64,000 bases of DNA from Persicaria tinctoria (GCA_037127255.1 JBANSL010000007.1:64651038-64715037); one strand, 5' to 3'; positions 1-11,253 are shown, counted from the stretch's first letter. Made by a program: numbers and translations. Notes: generated from the letters alone by a model not told the origin.

Positions 1-240
1 CGCTTGAAGCCAATTCCGCTCTTGCTTCACAACTCCAATCGGCCGCTAACTCTCTCTCTCTACTTCTCCTACTTACTTCTCTCGAAATATTATCCTGGAA
101 ATCAGCCCCATGGGCTTTTTTTATAGGCTTCTAAACCTTGCTATTCAAGGATAGAAATATCTATCTCTATCTAAAACTATATCTAAAAACATTAAAGATA
201 AATAAAAGCAACAACATAATTAAATCTAAATAAGGGAAAT
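1..240 (-). mobile_element. Probable LTR-type sequence cut by the window edge
   Basis: Read on the minus strand, this stretch has a TATA-like CCTATAAAAAAAG at about 113-126, followed by a short leader with a (GA)n run, which is how many plant LTR promoters look. No tRNA primer site or second LTR is visible, and the left part lies outside the window, so this is inference from composition only. It is not coding. Confidence 0.25.
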
Positions 241-244
241 ATAT

Positions 245-950
245 CTAAAGTGTCTTCAAGTGGATAGATCTCTCTCTTCCTTGATGTAACTTGATAGATC
301 GGATAGAATCGGCAAACTTCGAGCCCAAGGAATCCCAATCCGAGTAGAATTGCGTCGACGTGTCACACGGCTTCTGGAACCGTCGTCGATCTCGACAAGG
401 ATCTTGTCGATCTCGAGTAGGATTGTTGTCGACTGGGCTTGGCTCGTCGTCTCGGCTAGCTGGTCTTCGACAGGCTCGGACATGGCTCATAGGATTGGTC
501 GATCTCAAGGACCCCTTGTCGACATCGAGTAGAGAGGCTCGTCGACTAGGTTTGGCTTGGCTGGTCGGGCAAGTCTTCTCGATGTGCTCGGTCCTGGCTC
601 CTGGCGTTCGTCGATCTCGAGGAGAGCTTCTCGATCTCGACGAGTGGTGGGTCATCGACTTGGTCTTCCGAGGTTGTCGAGCAACCCTTCTCGACATGCT
701 TGGACATGGTGCTCAGCTGCTTGTCGACATCGAGGAAGGTTACTCAATCTCGAGTAGGGTGGAGTCGGGTTCTTCGTCTTCAGCTTCTCGACATGACTCT
801 CCTCGATCCTGGCAGGTGTCTAGACAAGGCTTGTCAAGATCGAACAAGGGTAGTCGAAGTCGAGTAACTTTGAACTCCGGTTCTTGCTTCTTGATTTTCT
901 CCCGAAATGGTTCCATATTCTGCAATATTAAACAGAAACTTATGTAGATC
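245..950. repeat. TCGA-rich degenerate repeat region
   Basis: The words TCGAC, TCTCGA and CATCGAG recur every 10-40 bases over about 600 bases, with far higher GC than the flanks. Several frames stay open on both strands (for example 360-947 plus and 245-697 minus). This follows from the low-complexity repeat and not from protein selection: the translations are arginine/serine-rich and match no family I know. It may be a spacer of the LTR-type element at the window start. Confidence 0.45.
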
Positions 951-1060
951 TCAATTTCTGACAAGTAAGCATATACTACATAAGTTCGACATATTCTCAA
1001 CCAGAAATATGCAAAATGTAAAGAATATGGAACTAAAATATGCATAAAAACATGGCTACG

Positions 1061-1860
1061 TTGGAGACATCACTTGCCAGGCGTTCTTGACTATAGTTTC
1101 AAATTCCGGTCTCGTGGTCCAGGCCAGTTCAAACTTGAAAGGTTGTAGCTTGGGTTTTTTCCTATCCATTAGGTCAAAAGTAATTTGAGTATGATCCGAT
1201 CTAAAGAAAGCATGGTTTTTTGTATGTAAGTTGGGGAATTGTTGTAGCAGAGTATGACTTATTAGTGTTCTATCTATTTTTTCATGTATGTTATCTGGTC
1301 CATGAGATCGCTTTATCCAGGTGTACTTATTTCCTATTGTCGGAGAGTCGGCGAAATTTATGTGAATTAGGGGGGGTCCCCCCCCCCCCCCCCCCCCCCC
1401 CCAATTTGTCAGAGGGTCCCAAAATTTTGTTTAGATCTCCCATGATGATCAGATGACCGGAGAGCCCCAATATAGAGATCGACAGGGCATTCCATAAGCT
1501 ATCCTTATCATTTTCATGGGGTGGGGCGTAGACAAATATAATTGTGATTTCTAATGAAAGAGTATGATTGGTATATTTTGCATGTATTGTTCTACTATCA
1601 GAGTTTATTATTTGAAATGATTTGTTGCTAAATTGAGATTCCTTCCAGAGAAGGTAGATCCCACCTGATAGACCAATGGAAGGGCAAAAATGGATGTTGT
1701 CGAATCCTGGTTTCTTCCAATAATTTTCTGGTGGCGGGTTTAGTAACTTGGTTTCTGCAAGGGTTAAAATTTTGATGTGTTCGATTCTACATGTTGATTC
1801 TATATGTATCCATATATGTTTCCCACTTAGGCCACGTACGTTCCAATAACTAAATTTCAT
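1061..1860 (-). pseudogene. LINE ORF2 endonuclease domain, frameshifted
   Basis: The apurinic-like endonuclease (exo-endo-phosphatase fold) nicks target DNA for target-primed reverse transcription. Visible in order: a start near MKFSYWNVRGLSG, AETKLL, GGIYLLWK, FVYAPP and GDLN in the frame from 1860, then, in another frame nearer 1330-1061, YTWIKR, IDRTL and a SDHTQI motif that matches the terminal SDH of the family. The frame changes at a run of 25 cytosines (1378-1402 on the plus strand), where a short piece is also missing. A stop follows just before 1061 and the rest of ORF2 is absent. Family assignment is firm; the domain cannot be functional. Confidence 0.8.
1370..1402. repeat. G7-T-C25 homopolymer tract inside the LINE
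   Basis: Seven G, one T and 25 C in a row. The G7 can pair with part of the C run. It lies at the frameshift in the endonuclease and probably grew by slippage; its length in the assembly may be unreliable. Confidence 0.9.
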
Positions 1861-1861
1861 T

Positions 1862-4693
1862 GAGAACTAATTTTTTGTTTTGGGGTAGAAGCATGTATAT
1901 ATTCAGCTTTGTGAAAACCAAAGTTGCTTTTGATTCTCTTAGCTAACACCTGTTGTTGTATGCGGTTGATGAAAATTTTTGGTTTGGTTTTAATCTATTG
2001 GTTTCTTAGCAAGACATATATTATCATGCATATGTGTACAGTCCATTCATTAATATAGTTTTTGCTTTCTTGATCCCTTGAGTTGTATATAAAATTTACA
2101 AACTTATAAATTGGGATATTGATGCCATGGTCTCTATTGGTGGTGAAGGCTCGGTTCGCATGGTATCTAACTATCCAGTTGCTGCTGTTGCTGTGTTGAG
2201 GTTGTGCAAGGAGGAGAGACCCTCTGTTGCACCTCCAGTAGCCTGTGAGTATGGACAAGTGTGAATGTACCTGTGACATGGTTGATTCATCATAAACTGT
2301 GTGACTTGATTCAAAGTGTGAATAATATGATTGAGCAACCAAGTGGTGAATTGTGCAATATGGGTTATCAGAAGTAAACATTGTAGTAGTTGATGATTGA
2401 GTTGGTTGGGAGTCATATAAGGACAACCCAGTGGGTATAATTTGTAGGTTTAGATTGTGGGTGTAATTCCCAAAGGAATTTCCCTTTTGGTTGTTCATAA
2501 TAGTCCAAGGATGGTAAGAACGAGGACACTTAACAAATGAATTAAGCCATCAAATAAAGAAGAAGAGAACGAGAGCACTTAATAGATGAATTTCCCTTTT
2601 GAGTTGGATAACCTGCACAAAGATTGTTAACAGATAGTAATTTGACGATTGAAATGTGGAGATAACGTGGGTTGAGTTTAACAATACGACAGTAATGAGG
2701 CACATGGCGTGATTTAGTGCATAAGTTTTTGAGCAAAAGATAAAGCTGGAAAACAACCACAGTTCATGCAGGTAATCTTATTTAGTGTTCTATTGAAAGG
2801 AGAAGTAAGAAGGGATAACTCCTTGAATACATTAGAGTGATGGTTTATGTTTAATGGTGTGAAATTGAGTACAACAACAAAAGTGAGAGTGAAATTTGCC
2901 CAGATATAAGTAAGGAACTTACTTTGAGAGGCTAAATCATAGGCGGATTCCAGTATACAGTTGATCAATTCAGTAACAGATATAGTGCACTGGTGAATGA
3001 GTTTGATGGCCTGATCCATGAAATCTGCATCAACGGACCAAGCGAGTTGTGCTCGGGAGATAACCCAAACTAGTTTAGTATCATAATCGATAAGCATATT
3101 ATGATGGTGACAGTGATCATTAACAAAAGATGCTAAAATACTGCAACTAAAAGTATGTGTTTTAAGATTAGGGTGGGTTTTAAGATTGGTTCTACCCCTT
3201 TTAAAATAGGTAATAGATATTCTTACTTGGTGGTGGGTTGGGCTTGTTCTATTTGAGGATAAGAGTAGAGAAGGTCTTAAGTTGTTAGTGCCAATGTGGC
3301 ATAATGATTCCTCCAAGAAAAGAAAGATCTCCATAGCTTGGAATCGAGTTGATTGGATTTTGGCAACATCAAGGGGCGATCCAAAACCTCGACCGTAAGG
3401 GATAGAGTATGTTTGTATTTTCAAGTTTGTTTTTTCTTCAATGAGCAGGGGGTAGGAAGAGGATATATCTAGATTCCCTTTACCCTTATCGGATTTAGCC
3501 GATTTGGTGGGAGTCTTGGCTTTGTGGGTGTGGCATTTCTGCTTCTCTTGGGGTGGAGGTGGTGGGTTTTGGTTTGAAGGGGGTTCCTCAGAACACTCCT
3601 TATTAGTGACAGGTTGAATGGAATTATCCATTGATGAAAAAGACAATCTCCAGCAGACAGAGAGTGCATTTGATTCAACAGATTTGATGTATTTATAGTA
3701 AAAGATGAGCCTAATGCGATTGTGTGTTAGAATGTAAGATATCATAATAAACTTAAGCCATTGAACATACCAGGATAGGAGCCTATAATATGTGCAGTGA
3801 ACGTAGGAAATTTTGCATTTAGACAGTTGGGTAAAGAAAGAGGGAAAGACAAGCCTCCCCTTTCCTTTGTCGCACTTTGAAGCTTTGGGTGGGTTGGTGG
3901 GTTTATGGATTTCATCGGAGAGTTTCCCTCTAGAGGTAGAGTGGGTGTCGCCCAAAGGCTTCCCATAGGTGTTAGTGTGGGTGTCGCCCGAGGGCTTCCA
4001 TTTTGGTAGAGAATGAGAGTTAGAGAGGTTAGGGATCGTAGTAGGTAAAAGATGAGAGAGATTAGGAGGCGAGACATACTTTCCATGATACTTCAGAGTA
4101 TAATCAAAACTTGCAGTCGAGAGAGTCCGATGAAGATGAGAGATCAAATCATCAAAATCAACAAGAAACCTCACGGGAAGCCGAACCACGCAACCCGAGC
4201 CATACTGAAACTCAATCAAAGAAGCATAAAAATGGTTTTCAAGGGAAAAGTAACTGAAAACCCCGCACCACGTCGATGAACAATCGCGTCCAAAGAACGG
4301 ATAAACAAGGAGACCAAAAGAGGCTAAAGCCCATCCCGAAATCAGAATGAGATAAAAAGGATTTATTTGCACAGAGGAGGGTTGATTAAGGATAAAGAGA
4401 AGGTTCTTGATTTGAGAATTCGAAATTGCAATCCAACAGCTACAGACATTAGGTTTTAGGGGAGGAGGATAATACTTCCAAATCCAGAACCAGAGAGTCT
4501 CTGAAAGATGAGAGTCGAATGGTTTACACCGGGAAAAGTATTGGAATAGCGAGATCTGAGATTGAAATCGACCGTAAAGATTTTTAGGGTTCTTGGTTTT
4601 TTTCGATTTGGGGATCTTGATTTTTTTCGATTTGGGGATGGGGTAGAGGGGTAGCGCGTGCGGCGCGTTCTTGTAGCAGGTAAGGGTTTCCAT
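1862..4693 (-). pseudogene. LINE ORF1-like region
   Basis: A long open frame runs from 4693 to 2714 (659 codons). Shorter open pieces follow at 2498-1995 and about 1995-1862, the last ending in QQQVLAKRIKSNFG just before the ORF2 start. The long frame holds two KCDKGKG/KSDKGKG lysine-glycine stretches and a proline run (NPPPPPQEKQ). It has no clear zinc knuckle (CxxCxxxxHxxxxC) and no DUF4283 signature that I can see. Position and strand directly before a LINE endonuclease are the main reasons for calling it ORF1; a host gene of unknown function is less likely. It would be an RNA-binding chaperone if the LINE assignment is right. Confidence 0.45.
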
Positions 4694-5010
4694 TACAGAA
4701 GATCGAATTTGTTTTCTAGTTGGAAGTATCTAGACGTACTTTTGATTTTTGAAAACTAAAAAGTGGAGAGATAGACTTTTATTCGTAAGCGTAAATTAAC
4801 GGTTGTTTACACTTCCGTTAGTGATTCCTAGCTGAGACTGTGATTCACAAAACAAAACCACTTACAAAAATTACAAGACTAAAAATAACACAAAATTACC
4901 CATTTTTAAAGTTGTGTTCATGACTCACCATCTAAAGTATAAAGTATAAAATTTTAAAAATAAAATAAAATAAAAGTGATATTTATATAGTTTTTATCAT
5001 CATAAAAAAA

Positions 5011-5488
5011 GGGTGTCCCTATATACACCGCAAATCTGCGGATTAGAGATGCTAATCAACGTCGGATTCGACGTTGTAACATTAATTACATTACAACGTC
5101 GGATTCGACGTTGTAATATGTGAAGTGAAGGATCGGATCGGGCCGAACCGGGCTAACAACGTCGGATCCGACGTTGTTAGGGTAAAAAATAAAAAATCCC
5201 ACCCACCCACCCACACTCACAAAAAAAAAAAAAAAAGAGCAACGTCTAACAGGACGTTGTAAACCAATTTTTTTTTTTTTAATATCTTATACTTGACCCG
5301 GTCTGACCCGTATTAGCAACGTTCAATTTGACGTTGTAACAACGTCTAATTCAACGTTGTTATAACATCCGATAAGTGAAATTAGCACACAATTAACAAC
5401 GTCAGATTGGACGTTGTAGCAACGTCTAATCCAACGTTGCTACAACGTTGGATCCAACGAAGTATTTGCGGTGTATATATGGAACGCG
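5011..5488. mobile_element. MITE with internal palindrome array, 8-bp TSD
   Basis: The ends share the inverted repeat CTATATACACCGCAAAT at the left and its near-complement at the right. Both sides are flanked by TAAAAAAA (5003-5010 and 5489-5496), an 8-bp duplication typical of hAT or Mutator-like elements. Inside are about nine near-palindromes built on CAACGTC...GACGTTG (around 5058, 5094, 5155, 5239, 5315, 5339, 5397, 5419 and 5442). There is no coding capacity, so it is non-autonomous. Confidence 0.75.
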
Positions 5489-5639
5489 TAAAAAAATGGT
5501 GAATAGTAGGGTACGTATTTTTCAAGATAGATGAATAAATTATACACTCGGAGAATATGTACAAGGGTATGTTGAAGAGTGTTTATATACTCGGATGAGA
5601 TACATAATACTTTCTACCGCGGGTGGGTGATGCGGGACA

Positions 5640-6712
5640 AACGCTGTTGGCACTTTCGCCCTTTATCAAATAGTAATATAATCCAAACTCAAACACAGAA
5701 CCAATAGATTAGGCAATCAATCACTAGATAAACCAAACAACTACTAGTATAGTGATGAAGTTCGGTGTCGAACCCACAGGGGGAAACAATTTCCTATTCA
5801 ATAACTATAAGCAAAGACTCTTATGATAAAGCAATGATTTGTAGCAAATAACCAAGATGTAAAAGTAACTAGATTTATGATTGCAAAGTAAATTGATATC
5901 AAAGTAGAAAGAACATTTCATCTGTAATTCTCTGACAATAGTTGGAATTCATGATCCTATGATTGATCTATCAATTATTCATAAACATAGGTCTACTTGA
6001 CTAAGGTTGAGAGATCCGCAGAAATACACTCGCCTTATTCAATATTACTAAAGAATAGCATTAAGGACTCAAGTAATCAGACCAATTGGCACATTGATTC
6101 AATGCAACTAAGACAGATAGGCGTAATCGAACTCGGTCCTAATAGAATATCCACAACATAGATCAATTGAAATCATCAACTACAAAGACAAAGAAACATT
6201 ACTATCTCAATACCTTTGTTCGCTATCAAGAAAACAATAACGAATTCATAGCTAAGATGCAATTCCTAACATGGTGATCAACCATAGAAAGGAATACAAA
6301 TATAATCAATAAGCACAAAATGATAACTATGAATATTAATAACTAAATAGATTCAAATCCTCACAATCCAAACAACTATGTCTTCGCATCACAGGCAAAA
6401 CTATGAGTTTAGCAACTCATAGGCCAATTCTCTCTCTCTCCCCCCCTTACTCTCTCTCTAATGGTGTTCATAGTCTCACACAATAGCCACACACGGCGAA
6501 TAAACTGAAATAAACCTAATATAGCATCTCTAAGATCGGCCAAACCCTAGTAGAAATAGGAATAAAATATTAGAAAATAATGTCTTCGGATCCAAAATTG
6601 CAAATGCGGGAAACCGGCCCAAGGCGGGCGCCACCTATGTAGTGATGGATCTCCCTCGATTGACTTCAATGAACTCCAATGTCGTGTTTCCTTGATCCTC
6701 TCTAGCTTTCTC
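5640..6712 (-). mobile_element. LTR-like sequence, minus orientation
   Basis: On the minus strand this ends with CCCTGTGGGTTCGACACCG (near 5767-5785), followed by ACTATACTAGTAGTTG. That arrangement recurs near the end of plant gypsy-type LTRs and is also seen here at about 12290 and 26170. The start (6600-6712) holds a GGCGCCCGCCTTGGGCC block. There is no coding capacity. It is interrupted on its right by the CACTA element. The class is inferred from these phrases only. Confidence 0.4.
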
Positions 6713-7024
6713 CACTACAAGAAATTTGTCATTTAACATCGGCTAATAGCCGATGTCTTTCAAAAAATAAATCGATGTCTATGTGGGTGATGTAAAAAGT
6801 CAAAAGTTTTTTACATCGCCCATAACCCGATGTCTATAAAGTTTATAACATCGTTTATATTTTTAAATCCGATGTCTTTGTACGTTATAACATCGGGTTT
6901 TGGCCGATGTTAAACACTTTTTACTTTTAACATCACCAACATAGACATCAATATTATTTTTTGAAAGACATCGGCTATTACCCGATGTTAAATGATATAT
7001 TTGTATTTTTTTTATTATTATGAT

Positions 7025-7094
7025 AACCTATGCGGGATTTGAACCCGCATCTTTGTGCTTGAGCACAATGCTCTACCAATTGAGCTAATAGGTT
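7025..7094 (-). ncRNA. tRNA-like sequence inside the CACTA element
   Basis: On the minus strand it has a perfect 7-bp acceptor stem (AACCTAT with ATAGGTT), a D arm GCTC/GAGC with a GG-containing loop, and a T arm GCGGG-TTCAAAT-CCCGC with a normal 7-base loop. The anticodon arm is abnormal: TTGTG and CACAA enclose only six bases (or four if the next pair forms), and the variable region is four bases. No CCA or obvious terminator follows. It is probably a tRNA-derived relic or structural RNA rather than a decoding tRNA. A relative lies at 61184-61254. Confidence 0.55.
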
Positions 7095-7426
7095 GAATCA
7101 CAACAATGCTTAGATGCTTAGAAAAATTTAGTTTAAAGTCCAAATCATGATAGATGCAAAAACTAGCAAAGTGAAATCTGCCAAGTTCAACCTCCCCATG
7201 AGTTGCAGCTTCAGAAGTTAAATTATACATCAGTTCATCCAAACTAGGATCCTTGTATCTATCTAGACCAGGGCCGATCACTCCTTAATATCCTATAACA
7301 AATTAACTGACCCACACTGAGAACAGCCTCTCGTATAACTTGATCTGCTCACTTTCATCTCACTTTATCCATCTAATTCTTTTATAAAATCCTTCCAACT
7401 ATAGTGTGTATATTATATTTAAAAAA

Positions 7427-7719
7427 GTTACAGTGCATTATTTAATACCACATTAAAATTAAAAGTTATAGCAGGTACAAGTCTTATGTACAAATGCATA
7501 TCTCCCAACATGATAAGATTCAAAGTTACAGTGCATTATTTAATACCACATTAAAATTAAAAGTTATAGCAGGTACAAGTCTTATGTACAAATGCATATC
7601 TCCCAACATGATAAGATTCAAAGTTACAGTGCATTATTTAATACCACATTAAAATTAAAAGTTATAGAAGGTACAAATCTTATGTACAAATGCATCTCTC
7701 CCAACATAATAAGATTCAA
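7427..7719. repeat. 98-bp tandem repeat, three copies
   Basis: The phrase GTTACAGTGCATTATTTAAT starts at 7427, 7525 and 7623, giving a period of 98. Copies 1 and 2 are almost identical and copy 3 has several changes. It lies inside the CACTA element, and nothing codes here. Confidence 0.9.
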
Positions 7720-7970
7720 TGATTGTAGAAACAGATAACAGAAAGAAAGAATTACCCATCCAAGACTAACTTTAAATGGTGCGCTAGGGATGAAATATGA
7801 CCAGAAACCTGAAACAGGAATGAACAAAAACAAAACCAATTACAAAACGTTTGAGAAACGAAATAACAGAAACTGTTCAATGGAGAACTTATAAAACTAT
7901 TTGCGTATGTGCAATCACAAACTGCACACGAGGAATTAATCGATCTTGTCAAAGTTTTGATGGTCTCGTG

Positions 7971-8868
7971 TAGGCGTGGCCACGGGTTACGGGTCAACCC
8001 GTGACCCGCCGGGTCGTACGGGTCAATGACCCGCCGGGTCGTTGACCCGCCGGGTCCGGGTTGACGGGTTGGCGGGTGGGGACGGGTAGCGGGTTAGGGT
8101 TAGGGTCGGGGAATCCGTGACCCGTGACCCGGCGGGTCAACCCGATTTTTAAAAAAAAAAAAAATTTGAAAAATTTATTTTTAATAAAATAAATTTATAA
8201 TATTATGTAAATTATGTAAATTATTCTTAAAATAACTCACAATAATACATAAACTAATATGCAAAATGCAATGTGAGACACATAAACCTCATCCCTTCTC
8301 CTTTTATAGACTTGGAAGGCTTCCTTCATTTCCCTCATTTCCAATGTGGGAAAATGAGGGACAAAGGCTTTGTCCCACATCGAAAATATGGAGTTAGAAT
8401 GAGAAGACATGGGGCTATATATATGTATCCCACCTACCACATTTCTTCCACTTCACTTGTTTCCTACATTTCCTACATTGGAAATTAAGTTGGAAATAAA
8501 GTTTGAGAAATATATTCTCATATTTTTTTCTCTTACATCACACAATGAAATTATTGTGGATGAAAGAATTAATATGGGAGATATAATCTTCCTACATTTT
8601 TAACACTTCATATTAAAGTGATAAAATGTGTTGTGAAGATAAAATCTTTACATTTTATTTATTTATTTATTTTAATAGTCATTTTTTTAAAAAAAAAAAA
8701 GTTTTTTTTTTTAAATAATGTAACCCGGCGGGTCAACGGGTCAACGGGTCGACCCGAACCCATCAACCCGTGAGATTTACGGGTTAGGGTTCGGGTCGGC
8801 CAACCCTGACCCTTGACCCGGCGGGTCGAACCCGTCGACCCGGCGGGTCCGACCCGTGGCCACGCCTA
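7971..8868. mobile_element. hAT-type element nested in the CACTA element
   Basis: Terminal inverted repeats TAGGCGTGGCCACGGGT and ACCCGTGGCCACGCCTA are flanked by a perfect 8-bp duplication GTCTCGTG (7963-7970 and 8869-8876). GC-rich blocks of GACCCGCCGGGTC palindromes fill both ends (7981-8140 and 8723-8860), and the centre is AT-rich. There is no transposase, so it is non-autonomous. Insertion postdates the CACTA element. Confidence 0.9.
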
Positions 8869-9466
8869 GTCTCGTGTGTCAATTGTCATATTTCCACAGA
8901 GGCATCAACCTTGAACAAACGGATAAGAGCCAGAAGAAGATGATTATATTTCCACAGAGGCATCAACCTTGAACAACTCATTCCGTATGTGATACATATA
9001 TGGAGTTTTACTAACTGAAACAGAATAGTTAACAGGAAAGCAACTCAGCATAGAAGATGGATAGGTATTCTGTATTAAATCAGAACCTTAGCCAAACTGG
9101 ACGCACTTGAGATTCTAGAGTTACAATCAGAACCTAAAGCTTATACATGATATAACATAAATACACAAAAAGCCTAGAATTAAACTAGAGTTACAATCTC
9201 AAAACAAGGCTCGTAGAAGAAAATATATTTGTTAAAGTAACAATAAAAGAGAAAGAAAAAAGCAAGGAACTAGATATGTTGGGATGGATGGAACATCTAC
9301 TTTTTTTAATACACTACTATAGAGTTGACACTTAGATATCGCCAGGATAACTCATGACAGTTGACACTTGGATATCATTTGGATAAACAGACCCATAGAT
9401 AGACAATTGGATATAATCAATTACCTTTTCCTGTATGGAATGAACTAGAGTTTAGCATCTGCATGT

Positions 9467-9646
9467 TCAGCATCTTTTTGTTTCTAAACTACACCTCTCA
9501 TTTGTTTTACCAAGAAGCATGGTCAATCTCTCATTTTGACATGCTGCATTAAGTAGATCAGCCAAAAAAATCCTCTTCATAGTCTCCACATTGTTCTTTT
9601 CTTCCCCCTCCAACGTTGACAACCTCTGCAGTAAATTGTTCATCAT
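9467..9646 (-). CDS. Short coiled-coil-like ORF in the CACTA element
   Basis: A 59-codon frame begins with two adjacent ATGs at 9646 and ends with TGA at 9467-9469. The product is rich in leucine, lysine and glutamate (QRLSTLEGEEKNNVETMKRI, then FLADLLNAACQNERLTMLLG), with spacing that suggests an amphipathic helix. It may be the last exon of a CACTA-encoded protein, since some plant En/Spm-type proteins end in coiled coils, but no catalytic motif is present and I cannot identify the protein. The frame upstream is closed, so any longer product would need splicing. Confidence 0.3.
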   Translation of the reverse strand: MMNNLLQRLSTLEGEEKNNVETMKRIFLADLLNAACQNERLTMLLGKTNERCSLETKRC

Positions 9647-10436
9647 ATCAGTGTAAGGCTTGAACCTATTAAAAAATCTTCAAAAGCAATTAACTAGTTT
9701 GCACCAACAAAAAACAAAATGAAACAAACTAGACGAGATTAGATAGATATAGATGGTATAATATGGTCTTGACCACCTATTGTATTCAGAGCATCTTCAT
9801 CAAATCATGTCCACCTTGAACAGACAACACCCACCTCTACTCTGCAAAACCATAGTACATACATCTCAGAATAAAGTGGACAACTTAAACTCAATTCAAA
9901 TACTCCCATACATATTATACATAGAGACTTTGCATAAACAAATCAAATAATGCCTTTAACTCCACCCAGCAAAACTACACATTAGAAATAATGTAAGGGT
10001 TATAAGAATTCAGGGGGTGAAATGTTTTGAAGAAAAATTGAGGGGGCTAAATGTCCAGGTCAAGCAACTCATTTAAGCCATACAACCTTACAGAACACAA
10101 AGGCTCATTTGGAGAATGTAATAAATCTATTGAAATTCAACTAAGTAGGAGACGCCCCTAAGCTTTTATCGACATTGCAAATATTGAAAATGAAATCTCA
10201 AGTTAAAGTGTTCGATCTCTCTCTAATTCAAATTGCAAATAGAAACTACACATAAATAAAAATTAGGGTTCATAAACCCAAAGAACACTCAATTCACCCA
10301 TAATTGACAAACAAATTGACAGAAAAATGAATAAGCCTTACATTGAAGACATTCTCAAATCTAGTCATTCAAAACTGAGTTCGACGTACAATATCACATC
10401 CCCAAAGGAAAAATTAAGTTCATGAACCCTAGTTAC

Positions 10437-10680
10437 CTGCTTGATTCCGACGACGGAGCCGGCGATAGACGTGTTAAAGACTAGAGGAGGCACTGATAAG
10501 AGGAAAGGTCGCATACTGCTCAATTTCGGCGACGGAGCCGGCGATATGCGTGTCAAAGACTAGAGGAGGCCCCGACGATGGGGGGAGAGATCACCATCTG
10601 CTCGATTTCGAGGACAGAGCCGGCGATAGGGGTGTCAATGACTAGAAGAGTAGCTGGCAGGAGGAGAGGTGAAATGGGAT
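10437..10680. repeat. About 80-bp imperfect tandem repeat, three copies
   Basis: Units start with CTGCT(C/T)GATTnCG at 10437, 10516 and 10598, each holding GACGGAGCCGGCGAT and GACTAGAGGAGG. The region is GC-rich compared with the rest of the CACTA element and belongs to its gene-like right part. Confidence 0.7.
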
Positions 10681-10735
10681 AGGGTTTCGATAAACCAGAT
10701 CTAGATATTAATAGAGGAGAGGGAAATGGACATAC

Positions 10736-10828
10736 CTGGAGATAGGAGAAGGAAGCCGAAGATGGAAGAAGGAAGAAGCCGGAGACGGGATCTGGTCGGC
10801 CGCTAGAGAGGTTAGAGTTCGCTTCCAT
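10736..10828 (-). other. Gene-like first exon near the right end of the CACTA element
   Basis: On the minus strand an ATG at 10828 opens MEANSNLSSGRPDPVSGFFL and runs to a good splice donor (CCAG/GTATGT) at 10735. The composition, a GC-rich leader with ATG followed by a 5' splice site and T-rich intron-like DNA, resembles the start of a transcribed gene reading inward from the right terminus. It may be the element's own first exon or a captured host fragment. No domain is recognisable. Confidence 0.3.
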
Positions 10829-11253
10829 CGACGAGAAGAGTGAAGGAGGTCGGGGTCGAGAAGCAATCCGACTGAGAGTATGAGCGTAATGGTGTTTACA
10901 GATCTGGTTTTTGGGAAAGAAATTAGAGAGCGAGAGGAAAGAGATTTTTCTCTTTCAGATCTATGGTGTGGGTAACTCTGAATAGCCGAGAAATGACCTA
11001 GAAGATGAGGGTTGTGTTTTTCAAGTAGCCGGGTTTACAGGCGGGTTTTCAAATTAATTCAATATTACAATTCCGCGCTTTACAAATTATTTTAAAAAAA
11101 AAAACTTTAACATCGGTCAAAAAAAATAGGGTAATGTCTTTTTTATTTTTGACATCTCAATTTTAAAAGACGATGTTAAAAAACTATTTAACATCACCTG
11201 TTTTTCTGACTGATGTTAATCTACCGATGTTAAATGACAGAATTCTAGTAGTG

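Larger units (their letters stand above)
1061..4693 (-). mobile_element. Decayed LINE (non-LTR retrotransposon), 5' half
   Basis: An ORF1-like region (4693 to about 1862) is followed on the same strand by the start of an ORF2 endonuclease (1860 to about 1061). The order and the near-contact of the two frames at 1860 fit a plant L1-type LINE. Reverse transcriptase is missing: similarity stops near 1061, where unrelated TCGA-rich DNA begins, so the element is broken or was interrupted. No target duplication was found. Confidence 0.65.
6713..11253. mobile_element. CACTA (En/Spm-type) transposon, 4.5 kb, TSD CTC
   Basis: The left end reads CACTACAAGAAATTTGTCAT and the right end, reverse-complemented, CACTACTAGAATTCTGTCAT; both continue into TTAACATCGG. 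A perfect 3-bp target duplication CTC flanks it (6710-6712 and 11254-11256), as expected for CACTA elements. Subterminal arrays of AACATCGG and its variants fill 6735-6995 and 11105-11235, where a transposase would bind. No transposase domain is recognisable, only a short coiled-coil-like frame (9467-9646) and a gene-like 5' segment near the right end. It also carries a tRNA-like sequence, two tandem repeats and a nested hAT element. Confidence 0.9.

Noticed and set aside
360..947. 195-residue protein in the TCGA-rich region
   Set aside because: Frames on both strands are open over the same stretch, which is due to composition, and the translation is arginine/serine-rich without a domain.
7025..7094. 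Functional tRNA gene
   Set aside because: The anticodon loop is too short and the variable region is reduced, and the sequence lies within a CACTA element. It is listed only as tRNA-like.
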